A stretch of 64,000 nt of DNA from Amblyomma americanum (Eukaryota > Arthropoda > Arachnida > Ixodida > Ixodidae): contig NC_135504.1 in assembly GCF_052857255.1 (NCBI RefSeq), forward strand, positions 138,475,621 through 138,539,620, written 5' to 3'. Each line of letters starts with the position of its first letter. Position 1 is the first letter of the stretch. Below are positions 11,389 through 22,594 of the stretch, one piece after another. The notes under the pieces were generated by a model. It ran no database searches. It had not been told where the DNA came from and saw nothing but the letters and a program-made list of their open reading frames with translations. Made by a program: the position numbers and the translations under genes.

Positions 11389-13400
11389 TTGTAGCCATAG
11401 GAGGAGATAACAGTTATATGGTGAGATGTGCCTTTTAGTTTTGCGTGTTTCCTCCTATATTTATAGTGCTGTGTTGTACCTCTAGTTTAGAAAGTGCATC
11501 ACTGCTTGAAGATGAAGAGTACTGTTCCTGATTCCTTATGTAACCTGCCCCTAAAGGAGTGTTCGGCGCCTACTAAAAATAATGTATTTGTATTATGTGA
11601 CTGTCTATCCGCCATATATGCCCTGAGCAATTTTTTGGTGTAATATAAATGTGATATGTGTGTTTTGTAGGTATTGCCGTTGTCACTTTTGAAATGATCT
11701 TTTGGCTTGTCTTTTGCGTAAGAAAATTGTTTTATGTAAACAAACCATGGATAACCGATTTAAAACGCAATCAGTATAGCTAGAAAAAGTACTTGGGGTG
11801 GGGGGGGGGAGGGTGCTTTGAAAATGAACATGCACACACGTGTCTTTAAGTTCTGCGGGGCAGCAGGAAAAAATTTTGCAGCGAATTTAAGAAAACTGAT
11901 TGGGTGTATCGGGCGTAGACCATATGATACTGGCATCAAGTGCACAATGCGCACAAACAGGCTCGAGAAAAGTGACGACAGCAGTACTACGCACATTCAA
12001 TGCCATCATTTATGTTCATTTGTATGTCCTTCTTTGCTGACTCATTTTGTTTGGCAACCGATTAAAAGTTTGCCTTGTTCTTTATTCTTTTCGCAAAGTA
12101 TTGATTCTTTTGTATGCCATGTTGCTGTGAAGTGTGTTTAGTTATATTCATATTCGTTACGTTTGGAGTGCATCGTTCTGTTTGTACATGTAACATGAAC
12201 ACAAGGTAATGACGCTATGTGATTCTGACTGTACACATTTTGTTTCCAAATGTTGTATAAAAAGTGTATAATAAAATATTTTATGTCGGCACTATAACCC
12301 TTGTCCTTGCCTTTTTGCGGGGAAGTTATAACCCCTTCCGCACCAACTATCAGATAGTGTGACAAGTGCAAGTTTATTGACAGCGACGCCATAAAAATAG
12401 ACCTATTACATTTGCTCGATTTCCTCCCCAAAGGTGCAAAGGAGAAAAGAAATATAACCTCCAGTGCTTCGAATATTACTCTAAACGTAACAGATCACTT
12501 CCCATGAGTGTTATCGTTACGAAGGCTTCCCCTTCATTCATGGTAATTTGCTGACATTGTGCTTTCCGCTACGGGCTATAATGACATCCCCGCCTGCTAT
12601 AATGACATCCCCGCCCATTTGATATTCTCATTACCTTTGTAACATAGAAGGCAATCCGTGACTTATTTTATTGGTATACATTCCTTTTTAGCGTCTGGTT
12701 ATTTTTGTTGCGCTCTACCTCTCTATTACAATTGTATTTTGTTCGATTTACAAAACGCTGCTACTTCCAAAGTAAGCGATAGTATTGTTCAGTGCAGTAT
12801 AATTAGTTTTTCACGTGACCACAGAAATCAAAGCTGCTGCGGGCAGAGTAACCCGGGAACTGAGAAAAGCTACAATGAAATAATACAAATTCGTTCCATT
12901 ACGGGCTATGAGGGACAGCGCACTGGAGCGCTTCGAACTAATTCAACCCCCCGGGGGTAAACAGCCGGAGCGTTGTTGCATTTCGCGTAGGCTGAAATGT
13001 GGGCATAGCGGCTGGGTCCTGAGCCGGCCTTACATCACCCGGCACCCGGTGCAAGACTTTGCCACCCCCCCCCCCGCCTCTCTCTCTCTCTTTAAATGTA
13101 TTTGTGGGGGTGTTTCTCTTGATTTTTATTGGCCGTCCTAACGGGGGCACTTCTAGTTTTCATTCTTTTAATAGTCTCAATGTAGTATTTGTACTGGCGT
13201 GGGCAGAACACTTAGCTGTTTTTTATTTTTCTTCCCCCTCTAATTTATACCCCTTCACATCCTTTGATCTTGCTATTGGCGGTCAATTTTTTACACCTTT
13301 TCATAGCATTTTGAAGAAGATGAATCTTAAAAGCAAGCTGCTTGCGATAACGCAACTCATCTATTATACTGGAGAAATAGAAAAATTTATTGCTTAAAAT
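11389..13400. other. No gene seen; small tandem repeat at 12575-12615
   Basis: This is AT-rich sequence with a G-rich run at about 11795-11812. A 20-base unit (GCTATAATGACATCCCCGCC) occurs twice at 12575-12594 and 12596-12615. No coding motif is present. Confidence 0.35.
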
Positions 13401-16400
13401 GATTACAGCCCATCCTCAAAGGACAGATGCAAACGTTCTTCAAAGGAGGCTCTCAAGACAGTCGCTTCAGACGATTGGTATGACATCGCTTCTAACCCTG
13501 TTAATCCGTGATTAACCCTCTTGCACCTGGCGGCCCCTTGCGATGTCACACTGGGAGGTGCGGGAGAATTAACTGCGATATCATGACAATCGGCTGACGA
13601 AGCAGCGTAGCAGCGACTGGCAGCGTAGCAGCGACTGGCATCGTAGCGGCTGACAGCGTCGCAAATTGCGACAGCCACCATATTTACCATTTATATATAC
13701 CGTTATGAACTGCTTCCTTGATGACGTCCATGTAAAAGCGCTTTTTCGTAGCACAGAAGTGGATACAATTAAATTCACCAATTTGTTTGCAAAAATGGAA
13801 AAAAGTTGGCGGTATCTTTAAAAGCGAAGATTCGTACCTCAAAAGCGAAGCCTCATTTTTTCAGTTGTGTTACACAGGATGGATCCCGGAAATACATCAT
13901 GCATGCATATTACAGAAGTCAGAATGAAAGAACAGCAAAAAAAAGTCGCCAATAGCTGCAGCAATAAAAGTATGAATAGTGATCATGCGTGAAATTTTTC
14001 ATTCATACATTCATACTAATATATTTTCTATAGAAACGAGCACATTTATTAAAATTAGTTGACCAAAACAAAAGGTTCTGAACCCATGTTAGAAGTCTAA
14101 GTGCAAACTCGAGTTACCATATTCGGACAACGCTAGAGTCACTAATTTGAAAGCATTATAGGTGAACGTGACAGTAACAACCTGACCGTCTATCTAGACG
14201 CTATTTGCTTCTAGACTCCAAATTCTGTGTTCTGCCCGACAACAGCTGAACAGCTTCAGAATGTTTCTAAGTAAAGGTATATCAAGTTTTCTTAAATAAG
14301 TATTAAAAGAATAAACTTAAACATTTATATACGCGAATACTTTTTGATGTCGGCCGTTTGAATGCCGCTATGTTCTTTAAAAGTAACAAGAATAACTAAA
14401 ATTAAGGCGAGCTAGCTCTCATACCCCAATATATCATGATCACACGCCCCAATAAATTTTTAGATAATAGCAAAGGGCTGACAATTTGCAAAGTTGCTCC
14501 ACGACAAGCATATATGAATAGCCGCGAATACTTTATGTAGCTGCGTTAATGCATGGTCATCGTAACAATAACCTTCTTTATTTAAAGCTCCGGTCGAGAC
14601 AGTGGGTTGGAGCTCTGACATGTGTTCTTGTCTGCAAGGCAAAAGTCACCCGATAAAAAGTTAAGCGTCGAAATGGACGCAACTTCAGCAGTCCGATCCA
14701 TTTCTGCAGCGTAGCTCGCTACCCGGCGCCATCTTTCATATTTTAGGCAATATCAGGTTTCAATTAAAAGGCCTCAGGAAGCTTCTTGATCAAAGCTATG
14801 CCAGATCGTTGCACACCATTTTAAACACCATATATTTGGGTACCTAAAACCGGGAAGTATTTCCGATATCTATCCGTGTTGCGGTGCTATACAGTTTTAA
14901 AGTCTGGAAACATGCCAAAACTTTGGCCCCCTCCCGTAGGCGGCATCGTATAATATTCAAACGCGCTGGGAAGCTCGTGTATTAATAGCACAGGACTGAA
15001 ACCTCGGCACATTCCTCAGCTAAGTGTATATTACACAAATCCCCGAAGCATTTTTTGTAGGTGCTTTTGTTCACGTTTTAAGATTTTTTTTTGTACCCCT
15101 TCTCATTCAGTTACGCTCCCTGTCGCTGCCACTGCCGGTAGATGGCGCAAGTAGTAGATGTCCCTGAAAGCTGGGCATGTGAGGCTCTTGTAGATAGCTA
15201 GAAAACAGCAGAATTACGGTGCTGTCTTTCCTGCAATGACGGCTATGTCGCACCTCCCCGTGGCGGAAAGGATTAAAACCGCTTAATAAGGCTCAGCAGC
15301 CGAGTGCGATAACTACTAGGCTACTGCGGCGGGTAAATCGCCCTGCGGCGTGTGCAGCGGGGATCAAGGCCCATCGCTCGCTGTTTCCCAAGATATGCGC
15401 AGGACACGGAGTGCCCACGCGTCGTCTGGCAACCGGCAATGACGATCGAGACGGCTACAGGAGAACCGGCAGAGTGGCGTGGCGATAGAAAAACAAGCAC
15501 TAACGCAGCAATCCGACTAACGTTCCCGAGAGCCAAGCCGCTTTCTTCAGAAACTATTGGTTCAGAAACGTGCGTCTCAACGACGCGAGCGACATAAAGA
15601 CCCCGACATTTTCATATTACAAAAATTTCAAGACCTCACTCGTTATTCATGTATAATACAACACGCAAAGAAGCATTCTTAGTAAAAGCTTTCCTCAGAA
15701 ACACGTATCGGCATCACGTCCAAAACCCCATCTTAAAACCAATTTTAAAAAGCATATCTCAAACATTCGATTGAACACCGTTTGTCTACACCTCATATCA
15801 CGCCTTAGCTACAACTGTCACTCGAATAAAACTTAGGGTCATGAAATGCTTTTGTCTCCAGTTCATGGAGAACTAAAAAAAATTCGTCTTACATTTCCGG
15901 TGAACATGAACCCGAACATACCTTGATCCGGACGGCGAACTGAAGCCGAACCTCAGGGTAAACATGACGCGCACTTCCGGAACTTTCCGTCCGAATGGTA
16001 GGTACCCTTCTCCATGTTCCCTCTGCACACCTTTCGCTAGCTGTGGCGCCGGGTCGACTCGCGTTCCGGCGAAATGGTAACAGGGGATTCGCGCCGTCAA
16101 TGTTATGGTCACGCGTGCCCCAAATTTCCTCTAACCGAAGAACAGGGGAGGTGTGCCAATAAAATAAAAGACAACGCCGCGTAACAGACCGTGGCTTAAG
16201 GCCTTCGTTCTCTGTGTGAATGAACGCCACCGCACGACTGCCGGGTAGGAGCCCTGCCGTTCTACACATCAAGGGAGACGAAGGGTGCGGGTCACTCGAA
16301 GTCTTAGGGATGTCGCCGTCCTGGAACGTGCCACGCTTTCCCTTCATTGCATTTAATGATTTCACCTAGTCTTGACAAAGAGATAGGTTACAATTTTTTT

Positions 16401-16530
16401 TGTCTGCTTATTCAGTCATCAATCCCCTTGCACGAAGCTCAGATATTGTTAACATTGACCGTAACTGGCACCGTTGTGTAGATGAGCTCCAATATAATCA
16501 ACACTCGTGCCTGAGCTTCACGCTTTAACT
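13401..16530. other. No gene seen; short tandem repeat at 13602-13638
   Basis: An 18-base unit beginning CAGCGTAGCAGCG is repeated at 13602-13619 and 13621-13638. The rest is AT-rich up to about 15300 and more GC-rich to 16370. No gene or mobile-element signature was recognised. Confidence 0.35.
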
Positions 16531-16531
16531 T

Positions 16532-16857
16532 TTAGCGGTCCGAGACTGCAATGACAGAGTCTTTGATATCCCCGAAGGTCAGGTAACGCCTGACTTTGCT
16601 CCAGCACTGCTCGTCGAGGTCGTCCAGCTGCAAGCGCCGCTCCACCTTTGATTCGCACACGACTCGCTCCTTGACGACGCCGGTCAGGCGCATGAATTCG
16701 TGGAGGCCCTCCAAGCTTTTCAAACCTTCCCGCAGGAGGACGGCAGCGTCCGGCTGGCTCACAGACGCCACTTCGACCACCTTCCTCAGGAGCGCAGGAT
16801 GTCGGCCGATCAGCTCCAGAGACTTTGCACACTCCCTGTCACGCCGAAAGAGCAAGG
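16532..16857 (-). CDS. Probable last exon of a host gene, product not recognised
   Basis: A GC-rich frame of about 107 residues has no ATG at its start. On the minus strand it is preceded by ...CCGACAG, giving an acceptor with the exon starting at 16857, and by a CTGAC branch-point-like motif about 15 bases further up. It runs to a TAA at 16532-16534. The protein is alpha-helical in character (ELIGRHPALLRKVVEVA, GLKSLEGLHEFMRL, DDLDEQCWSKVRRYL) and reads like a folded domain rather than a mobile-element piece. It vaguely recalls large multicopy tick genes with leucine-rich repeats; that is memory, not evidence. An overlapping frame (16518-16832) is a shadow. Confidence 0.45.
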
Positions 16858-16869
16858 CTGTCGGAATCC

Positions 16870-18295
16870 AAAGTCAGCGTTATGTGCTGTGAGCGAATAT
16901 GCGCGATCTCTACACTGGCAAAATTGCTGCGCTCTAAACTTGAAATAGTTCAAAATCTACAGCTGTTGCTTCAATGAAGGCCAGGACTTGAAATGGTATA
17001 AGCGCCTGAACTTAAGGAGCGCATAAAAATGAAACGAAGGTGGAACCATGTCTCATGCACAGTTTGATACACTTTGAATCTGTGCCTTTCCGAAAGTTGA
17101 ACAAAGCAGGAGAGCTGCTAGGAGGAAAGATGGTGCATCTTTGATCAGAAAAAATGTTACATGACGATTACCGCAGCGTAATGTCAAATTCAGCTGCAAC
17201 AAAATTATTAAGGCACAATTATGCACAGCGGGCCACAGTTATGTGGCCCGTTGGCAACGAAACCTGGCGGCGTTGTCGGTGTCCACGAAATGTGGTCCAG
17301 GAAACTCTCAATGACGTCACCAGAAAAGCAACAATTTTCTTCAGAAGGTGCAGGGAATTAAAAAATGGACCTGAAGTTTGCGAGGCCAGCACGCAACCGA
17401 CAGGCCACGAAACCGCATTGCTTTTTGGCGCGTCAAGGTGAACCTAGTGCATTCGTTGCCTTACGAATATATGGGAATAAAAAATAAAAAATTGGCAGTG
17501 ACTTAGCTCGGCTATGCCAGGATACACGTAGCGAAATGTACGTTTCCCTGGTGGGCTTGCTGTGGTCACTGTATGTTTAGCAATGAGAGACATTAGGTAT
17601 ACACATCTTTTATTCATTTTGCTTGACAGAGACGAAGACTGCCCGATGATCTGTGAAGTAGCATGCAGTGGTCTCAATTTTTTCGGTACACTATTTCGAT
17701 TTGGTAGAGCCTCTTTAGTACACAAGCTCCATAGCAGTTACCCATTGTGTAGTTCAGACGTGAGGGTGCGAAGCTAAACTAAAATCTAACTTTTCTTTCA
17801 TACACTAAGAGAGTCCTGTTTCCTGTGGAAATCGCCCAATGTCACGCACAACTGTGGAACCGGGCCGTGGGCTGGTATACACGTCGCAACCACATCAATC
17901 GTCTGCCTGACAGATGTGCCGGTGCCAGGTAGACTCCTTGGGTGATAATGCCGCTTTCCAGAAGCCGTACAATGCAGGCTTCAGCATTATTCACCGCAAT
18001 CGAGGGGAGATATCAGACAGCGGTGATACCTTCTTTCGCGTACACACAGACTCCAGCGTTATTTAGTTCAAGCCAAGTGCCAGGTGGCAACCTCAGGACC
18101 GGAAGAGTTTATCTTTTCTTCTCTACGCCCCCGTTTAGCAGTGGCTCGACTCTCCTTCTCAGCATGCATGTCAAACCTTGTGATACAGACGCCCACTACT
18201 TCTCCGCCTATTATACGCAATCCTGCGCATATGCGACGCGGGGTTCGGGTGATTGAGCGACGTGCGGCGAGGCGGCGACGAAGAACAAGGCGCAG
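16870..18295. other. No gene seen; perfect hairpin at 17229-17250
   Basis: A 9-bp stem, CGGGCCACA / TGTGGCCCG, with loop GTTA is found at 17229-17250. No other structure or coding region is recognisable. Confidence 0.35.
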
Positions 18296-18306
18296 CTCTG
18301 GGGTCT

Positions 18307-18853
18307 TAGTAAGGTGTGGGTGCGGGATAGTTGGCAATGCATTGTAAGACGAAAAGCGCGAAAAAAAAAACACACGGACGCAAAGAAAGGCGAAGAACAA
18401 GCGCTAACTTCCAACTGACGTTTATTACAAACATCGAAATATATATAGACACATGAAATGGGGGAAGTCAAAACTAACAATGGCAGCAGCATACAAAAAG
18501 TCATGTCACTCATACCCGCTCACATACATCATCTCCTTTTTTGAATGGGCGATTGATGGCATGCTTACGCAACCACTGCCCGTCCTATCAATCTCTAGCG
18601 CCTCCAAAATCTTCCTTTTGATTTGCGAATGATGCCGGTCGACAATTACTGATTGTGGGAAATCCGGAGCACAATGGCCGCCACCCTCATATTCACAGTG
18701 AACTGTCAAAGCTTCCCGCATTTGTTTCACATGGTTGGCATGTTATCGGTAACGCTCGTTCACGCATCGTCCACTCTGACCGACGTAAAAACGGCCACAT
18801 GTCAGTGGTCTTCGCCTTTGCGTTCGTGTGCTTTTTTCGCACTTTTCGTCTTA
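18307..18853. mobile_element. Palindromic PLE insertion with 11-bp TSD
   Basis: The TSD ctctggggtct lies at 18296-18306 and 18854-18864. From the left come a leader with GGGATAGTTGG (about 18324), an arm starting GTAAGACGAAAAGCGCG at 18344, a GIY-YIG domain remnant on the minus strand, and a short inverted copy of the arm at 18809-18853. The layout matches the element at 22595-23673 except that the short arm is only about 45 bp. Confidence 0.8.
18506..18820 (-). pseudogene. PLE GIY-YIG endonuclease remnant
   Basis: Reading from the right, CGRFYVGQSGRCVNERYR is a GIY-YIG core of the kind found at the C-terminus of Penelope-like element polymerases. A stop follows directly, then an open stretch of 74 codons ending with GCVSMPSIAHSKKEM and a stop at 18506. 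The end segment matches the CVSTPSI-KE motif of the intact copy at 23034-23492. The N-terminal RT part is missing. Confidence 0.75.
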
Positions 18854-18864
18854 CTCTGGGGTCT

Positions 18865-19244
18865 CTCTGGTTATCATAATACCGGCGCATGAGCACAACT
18901 GCTCATCCGCATGACGTCACGCTCGGCTATGACGGTGCAGAGGGAGCGCGGCCGCGCCGATGGCGAAGCGCACGCCGCATTTTGATCCTCTCCGGTTGGC
19001 ACGGTAACGGCGCATGCGCACAACTGCCCTCTCCCATGTACCGCAAAATGCTCGACTGGTAGCCCAGTGTAGCTCCCGCTACAATAAAAAATTAATACTT
19101 TCGCATTCATATCACGTAAATAGTTTTAGAAAGCAACTGAAGAGGTGTGAGAATTCAAGAGCTTAAGAGAGCCGAATTCGTGAAACTTGCAGCTATAGCC
19201 TGTGATATTGTTTTGCGCTAGCACTTGAAATGCTGGAAATGCTC
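18865..19244. other. No gene seen
   Basis: This is short flanking sequence between the PLE insertion and the SINE pair, with no recognisable feature. Confidence 0.3.
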
Positions 19245-19532
19245 CGGATCAGGGCGCTCGACTACTGATCCGGAGTTCCCGGGTTCGAACCCAACCGCGG
19301 CGGCTGCGTTTTTATGGAGGAAAAACGCTAAGGCGCCCGTGTGCTGTGCGATGTCAGTGCACGTTAAAGATCCCCAGGTGGTCGAAATTATTCCGGAGCC
19401 CTCCACTACGGCGCCTCTTCTTCCTTCCTTCTTTCACTCCCTCCTTTATCCCTTCCCTTACGGCGCGGTTCAGGTGTCCAATGATATATGAGACAGATAC
19501 TGCGCCATTTCCTTTCCCCAAAAACCAATTAA
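19245..19532 (+). repeat. Ruka-like SINE, long-tail type
   Basis: The B box GGTTCGAACCC, the core GATGTCAGTGCACGTTAAAG and the long-type tail (CTCCCTCCTTTATCCC, then ATACTGCGCCATTTCC and an AACCAATTA end) are clear. The A-box part of the head is degenerate. The tail abuts the tail of the opposite-strand SINE at 19540. Confidence 0.85.
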
Positions 19533-19539
19533 AAAATGA

Positions 19540-19831
19540 AAATTGTTTTTTTAGGAAAGGAAAGGGTGCTGCAATTGTGTCACATGTCGTTGGAGACCCC
19601 AGCTGCGCCATAAGAGAAGAAAGGAAGGAAGGTGCGAGTGAAAGAAGAGAGGAAGAGGTGCCGTAGTGGAGGGCTCCGGAATAACTTCGACCGCCTACGC
19701 ATCCTTAACGTACACTGACATCGAACAGCACACGGGCGCCTTTTCCGTTTCGCTTCAACTGAAATGCGGCCGCCGCGACTAGTTTCGGACCCAGGAGTAG
19801 CCGAGCGCGCTAACCACTGATCCACCGCAGA
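19540..19831 (-). repeat. Ruka-like SINE, long-tail type, opposite strand
   Basis: This is the reverse complement of the same family, with its head at the right (TGGATCAGTGGTTAGCGCGC-like A-box region near 19815-19830). It is more diverged than its neighbour. Together with the copy at 19245 it makes a tail-to-tail inverted pair. Confidence 0.82.
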
Positions 19832-19833
19832 TC

Positions 19834-20000
19834 GAGAGACAGACAAACTTTATTGCTGCAAGTGAGTTTTAAACCCTGCTGGGTCCCTGGGCCCCTGCTC
19901 GGTCCCGCACTGCAACATGTTGGTCATGTCGGGACATGACGTCGGCACACTCGCTGAATAAAGCGGCGTCGGCGTTCAGGCTTCTGTGCAGTGCTCAGAA
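19834..20000 (-). repeat. Possible LINE 3' end with GTCT tail
   Basis: Read on the minus strand, this ends in AATAAAGTTTGTCTGTCTCTC. An AATAAA followed by short GTCT repeats is a LINE 3' end pattern. No coding part is present. Confidence 0.4.
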
Positions 20001-20224
20001 ACGGGCCCTGATAATGACGTCACGTAAGACGGCGCTACATTTCCAGCGAAAAAATGGTTGTTTGACGGAAGAAAAACAACGCAATCGATGGTGAACCTCA
20101 CGAAGTATTGGCGGCATCGGAGGACGCACCGCAGCATGCAGGCCAGCAGCGGACATCTGAAATTTCAGCGGTTATAACGTCATCACGAGAACCTTCATAG
20201 ACTCGAATTCCTGAATAACCTCGA

Positions 20225-20539
20225 CCCGCCGCGGAGGCTCAGTGGTTAGGGTGCTCCACTACTGATCCGGAGTTCCCGGGTTCGAACCCGACCGCGGCGG
20301 CTGCGTTTTTATGGAGGCAAAACGCTAAGGCACCCGTGTGCTGTGCGATGTCAGTGCACGTTAAAGATCCCCGTGTGGTCGAAATTATTCCGGAGCCCTC
20401 CACTACGGCACCTCTTTCTTCCTTTCTTCTTTCACTCCCTCCTTTATCCCTTCCCTTGCGGCCCGGTTCAGGTGTCCAACGATACATGAGACAGATACTG
20501 CGCCATTTCCTTTCCCCCAAAACCAATTATTATTATTAT
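20225..20539 (+). repeat. Ruka-like SINE, long-tail type, with TSD
   Basis: A nearly consensus copy: A box GGCTCAGTGGTTAGG, B box GGTTCGAACCC, shared core, pyrimidine-rich tail and terminal (ATT)n. It is flanked by taacctcga at 20216-20224 and 20540-20548. Confidence 0.92.
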
Positions 20540-20574
20540 TAACCTCGAATTCTCTATCACTTTTGCCCACCTAT

Positions 20575-21060
20575 TACTTTTGCGGCAGAGGTAGCAAAGG
20601 CGCCTCGTTTACCCCTCGCGACGTGGGCGAGAGAGTCAAGGCCACTCCGTCCCCTCCTACTACCGGGTTGCAAGAGCTTGCACGTGATGGGAGCGGGGAC
20701 ATGCGGGTTGAATGCCCGGAACCCTTCGGGACCTTCGCAGGCGCCGCACGTTAGGACCGTGGCTTTCTCTGCCGTGTTCTTTCATCATTTCTTCGTGTTT
20801 TTCTTCCTTTCAAAGTCAGCATCTCGTTTGTCCGCGGCGCCTGAAGAGGTTTTGTTTGTTTGTTTGTTTGTTTGTTCGCTTGCTTGTTTGCTTGTTTGTT
20901 TGCTTGCTTGCTTCTCCCGAGAACGCGGCGACGGTAATGTTGGGAACAACGCTAACACAGGACGGAGCGAGGACGCAACACAGTGAGCGGAGACGGGAAA
21001 ACTGCGAGCTAGAAAGGGAGGGAGAAACATCCGCAGCTGCTTCTTATCAGGCTGGGGGAT
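20575..21060 (+). repeat. Unclassified direct repeat, copy 1 (contains (GTTT)n)
   Basis: It begins ACTTTTGCGGCAGAGGTAGC, continues through CTTTCATCATTT near 20780, CATCTCGTTTG and GCGGCGCCTG near 20820-20842, a GTTT/GCTT simple repeat at about 20850-20912, and GGGAAAACTGCGAGCTAG near 21000. The same blocks in the same order recur from 21898. No coding or terminal signature was seen. Confidence 0.5.
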
Positions 21061-21498
21061 ATAGGGCACCTGATTTGCAGCTACCAAAATAGTGGAATGC
21101 TCAAACGGTGAGAACTTTTTTTGTGCCGAGGTTAAACGTTGGTACGACGCTTGAAGGATCTCTCGCACCGACTGCCTTAACATCGAGGTGGGGGAGAGTA
21201 AGTTTCTGTGCTGAAGATTCCGCGCCTAGTGGTACGGCCGTAGAAAAGGAAGGCACCGGGCCGGCAGTGATTACGTTTGCCGGAACCTAGACAATCACAA
21301 TCTAGGAAAGCTCTTCACCGCCCAGGTATTCATTCCTTTTTCATTTTGTTTGTATTTTCTAGATTTTTTCCAGTGTTTTGTAAGGTCATGCAGCGCAAGA
21401 TGTTTGTGTGTTGTAGCGCTTCAGTGTTGGACTCTTGAGACCTAATGTGCAGTGTCAAACTGCTTTTATGGACTGGGACGTGATTGCGTTAGGTGTAG

Positions 21499-21639
21499 AT
21501 ACTGTAGAAGCTTGGGCAAGTTGGTGTAACATTGTTATACAGCAGCGCAGGGGACAAAGGACAAGACAAGTGCACAGACAGGGCGCCGTATCTGTGCACT
21601 TGTCTCGTCCTTTGGCCCTTGCTCTGCTGCATAACAATA
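21499..21639. mobile_element. Short palindromic PLE-type insertion
   Basis: The TSD is cgttaggtgt plus (a/g)g, 12 bp with one mismatch, at 21487-21498 and 21640-21651. After a leader with GGGCAAGTTGGTGTAAC come two 48-bp inverted arms (21531-21578 and 21591-21638) with a 12-base loop. The arms differ at a few positions. No coding capacity. Confidence 0.82.
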
Positions 21640-21897
21640 CGTTAGGTGTGGCAGTGCGCGGCGTGAAGCTTTTTGGCACTGCGCTATCCTGCAAGCCCTG
21701 TGTGAAAACTGATTATTAGGCGAGGTGGTGGGCGCTCGTGACTGTGAAGTGCGCGCCTTTCATCTGCGTTTGTATGCCCCGCAAGAGGGTTTGGGCATGC
21801 ACGACATTTGTGCGTTTGCTGTGTGCATGTTATTGAGGATATCGTTCTTTTCGTTAGGTTTGTGTTACAAAGTTTGTGCCTGCTCTGTCCGTCGTTT

Positions 21898-22185
21898 ACT
21901 TTTGCGGCAGAGGTAGCAAAAGCGCCTGTTTTTCACAAACATGTGGCGGCGCGGCGGCGATAACTTTGCCCTCCTCCCTGCGCGGATAGAAGACCTCCAA
22001 AGACACCCCTCGTTATAACCGCAGCTGCTGCCGTGGTCTTTCATCATTTTATCGTGCTTTTTTCTTCCAAAAACTGCATCTCGTTTGCACGCGGCGCCTG
22101 CAGAGGTTTTTGTTTGTTTGTTTCTTTGTTTGCTTCCTTGTTTGTTTCCAACGAGAAAGCGGCGGTGGGAAAACTGCGAGCTAGG
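21898..22185 (+). repeat. Unclassified direct repeat, copy 2
   Basis: This repeats the blocks of copy 1 at 20575, about 1.3 kb downstream: ACTTTTGCGGCAGAGGTAGC, CTTTCATCATTTTATCG, GCATCTCGTTTG, GCGGCGCCTG, (GTTT)n and GGGAAAACTGCGAGCTAG. It is shorter overall, so the two have diverged by insertions or deletions. Confidence 0.5.
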
Positions 22186-22189
22186 CAGT

Positions 22190-22583
22190 TGGTCTGGAGA
22201 TTTCGATGTGTGCGGTCGTGAGAGAGGTCGGCCAGAAAAGTGGTCGGCAAGCGAGCATAGGCGGATGTCTGACGCGTAGAACGCGGCCACGGCGGCCCCG
22301 AAGACGCGAGGCAAAAACTCGCCCGTATCCGCAACACCCCATCAGACCCGCGATGAGCAATCACAGCCCGACGCTCCCTGATACCGGACCTTGCCACCCC
22401 ACGGCTAACCCCCAATGCAGAAATGTAACTTGGTTCGTACTTGACTTGCGCTGTTCTGAAGACGGTTTCATCATGTGTCATAAATCTTACTCGGCTTGGA
22501 AGGCGACCTTCGCTCTTACTTGGCTTGATCGAAGGCGGCCAAATTTCAAGTCTGCGTCCGGGGTGGCTTGGAACCGACCTCGC
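22190..22583. other. No gene seen
   Basis: This is target sequence of the PLE insertion at 22595. It may be the upstream part of the Harbinger element at 23760, but no motif shows it. Confidence 0.3.
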
Positions 22584-22594
22584 CGACTTTCTGC

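Noticed and set aside
8187..11812. Poly-C at 8187 and G-rich run at 11795 as inverted ends of the transposase element
   Set aside because: The sequences next to the runs do not match in either orientation.
13602..13638. Short spaced repeats that might suggest a CRISPR-like array
   Set aside because: Only two units with no spacer pattern, in a eukaryotic, transposon-rich context.
16518..16832. Alternative minus-strand frame over the 16.5 kb exon
   Set aside because: Its composition is low-complexity and Arg/Gly-rich, as expected of a shifted frame of a GC-rich exon. The other frame has acceptor and branch point.
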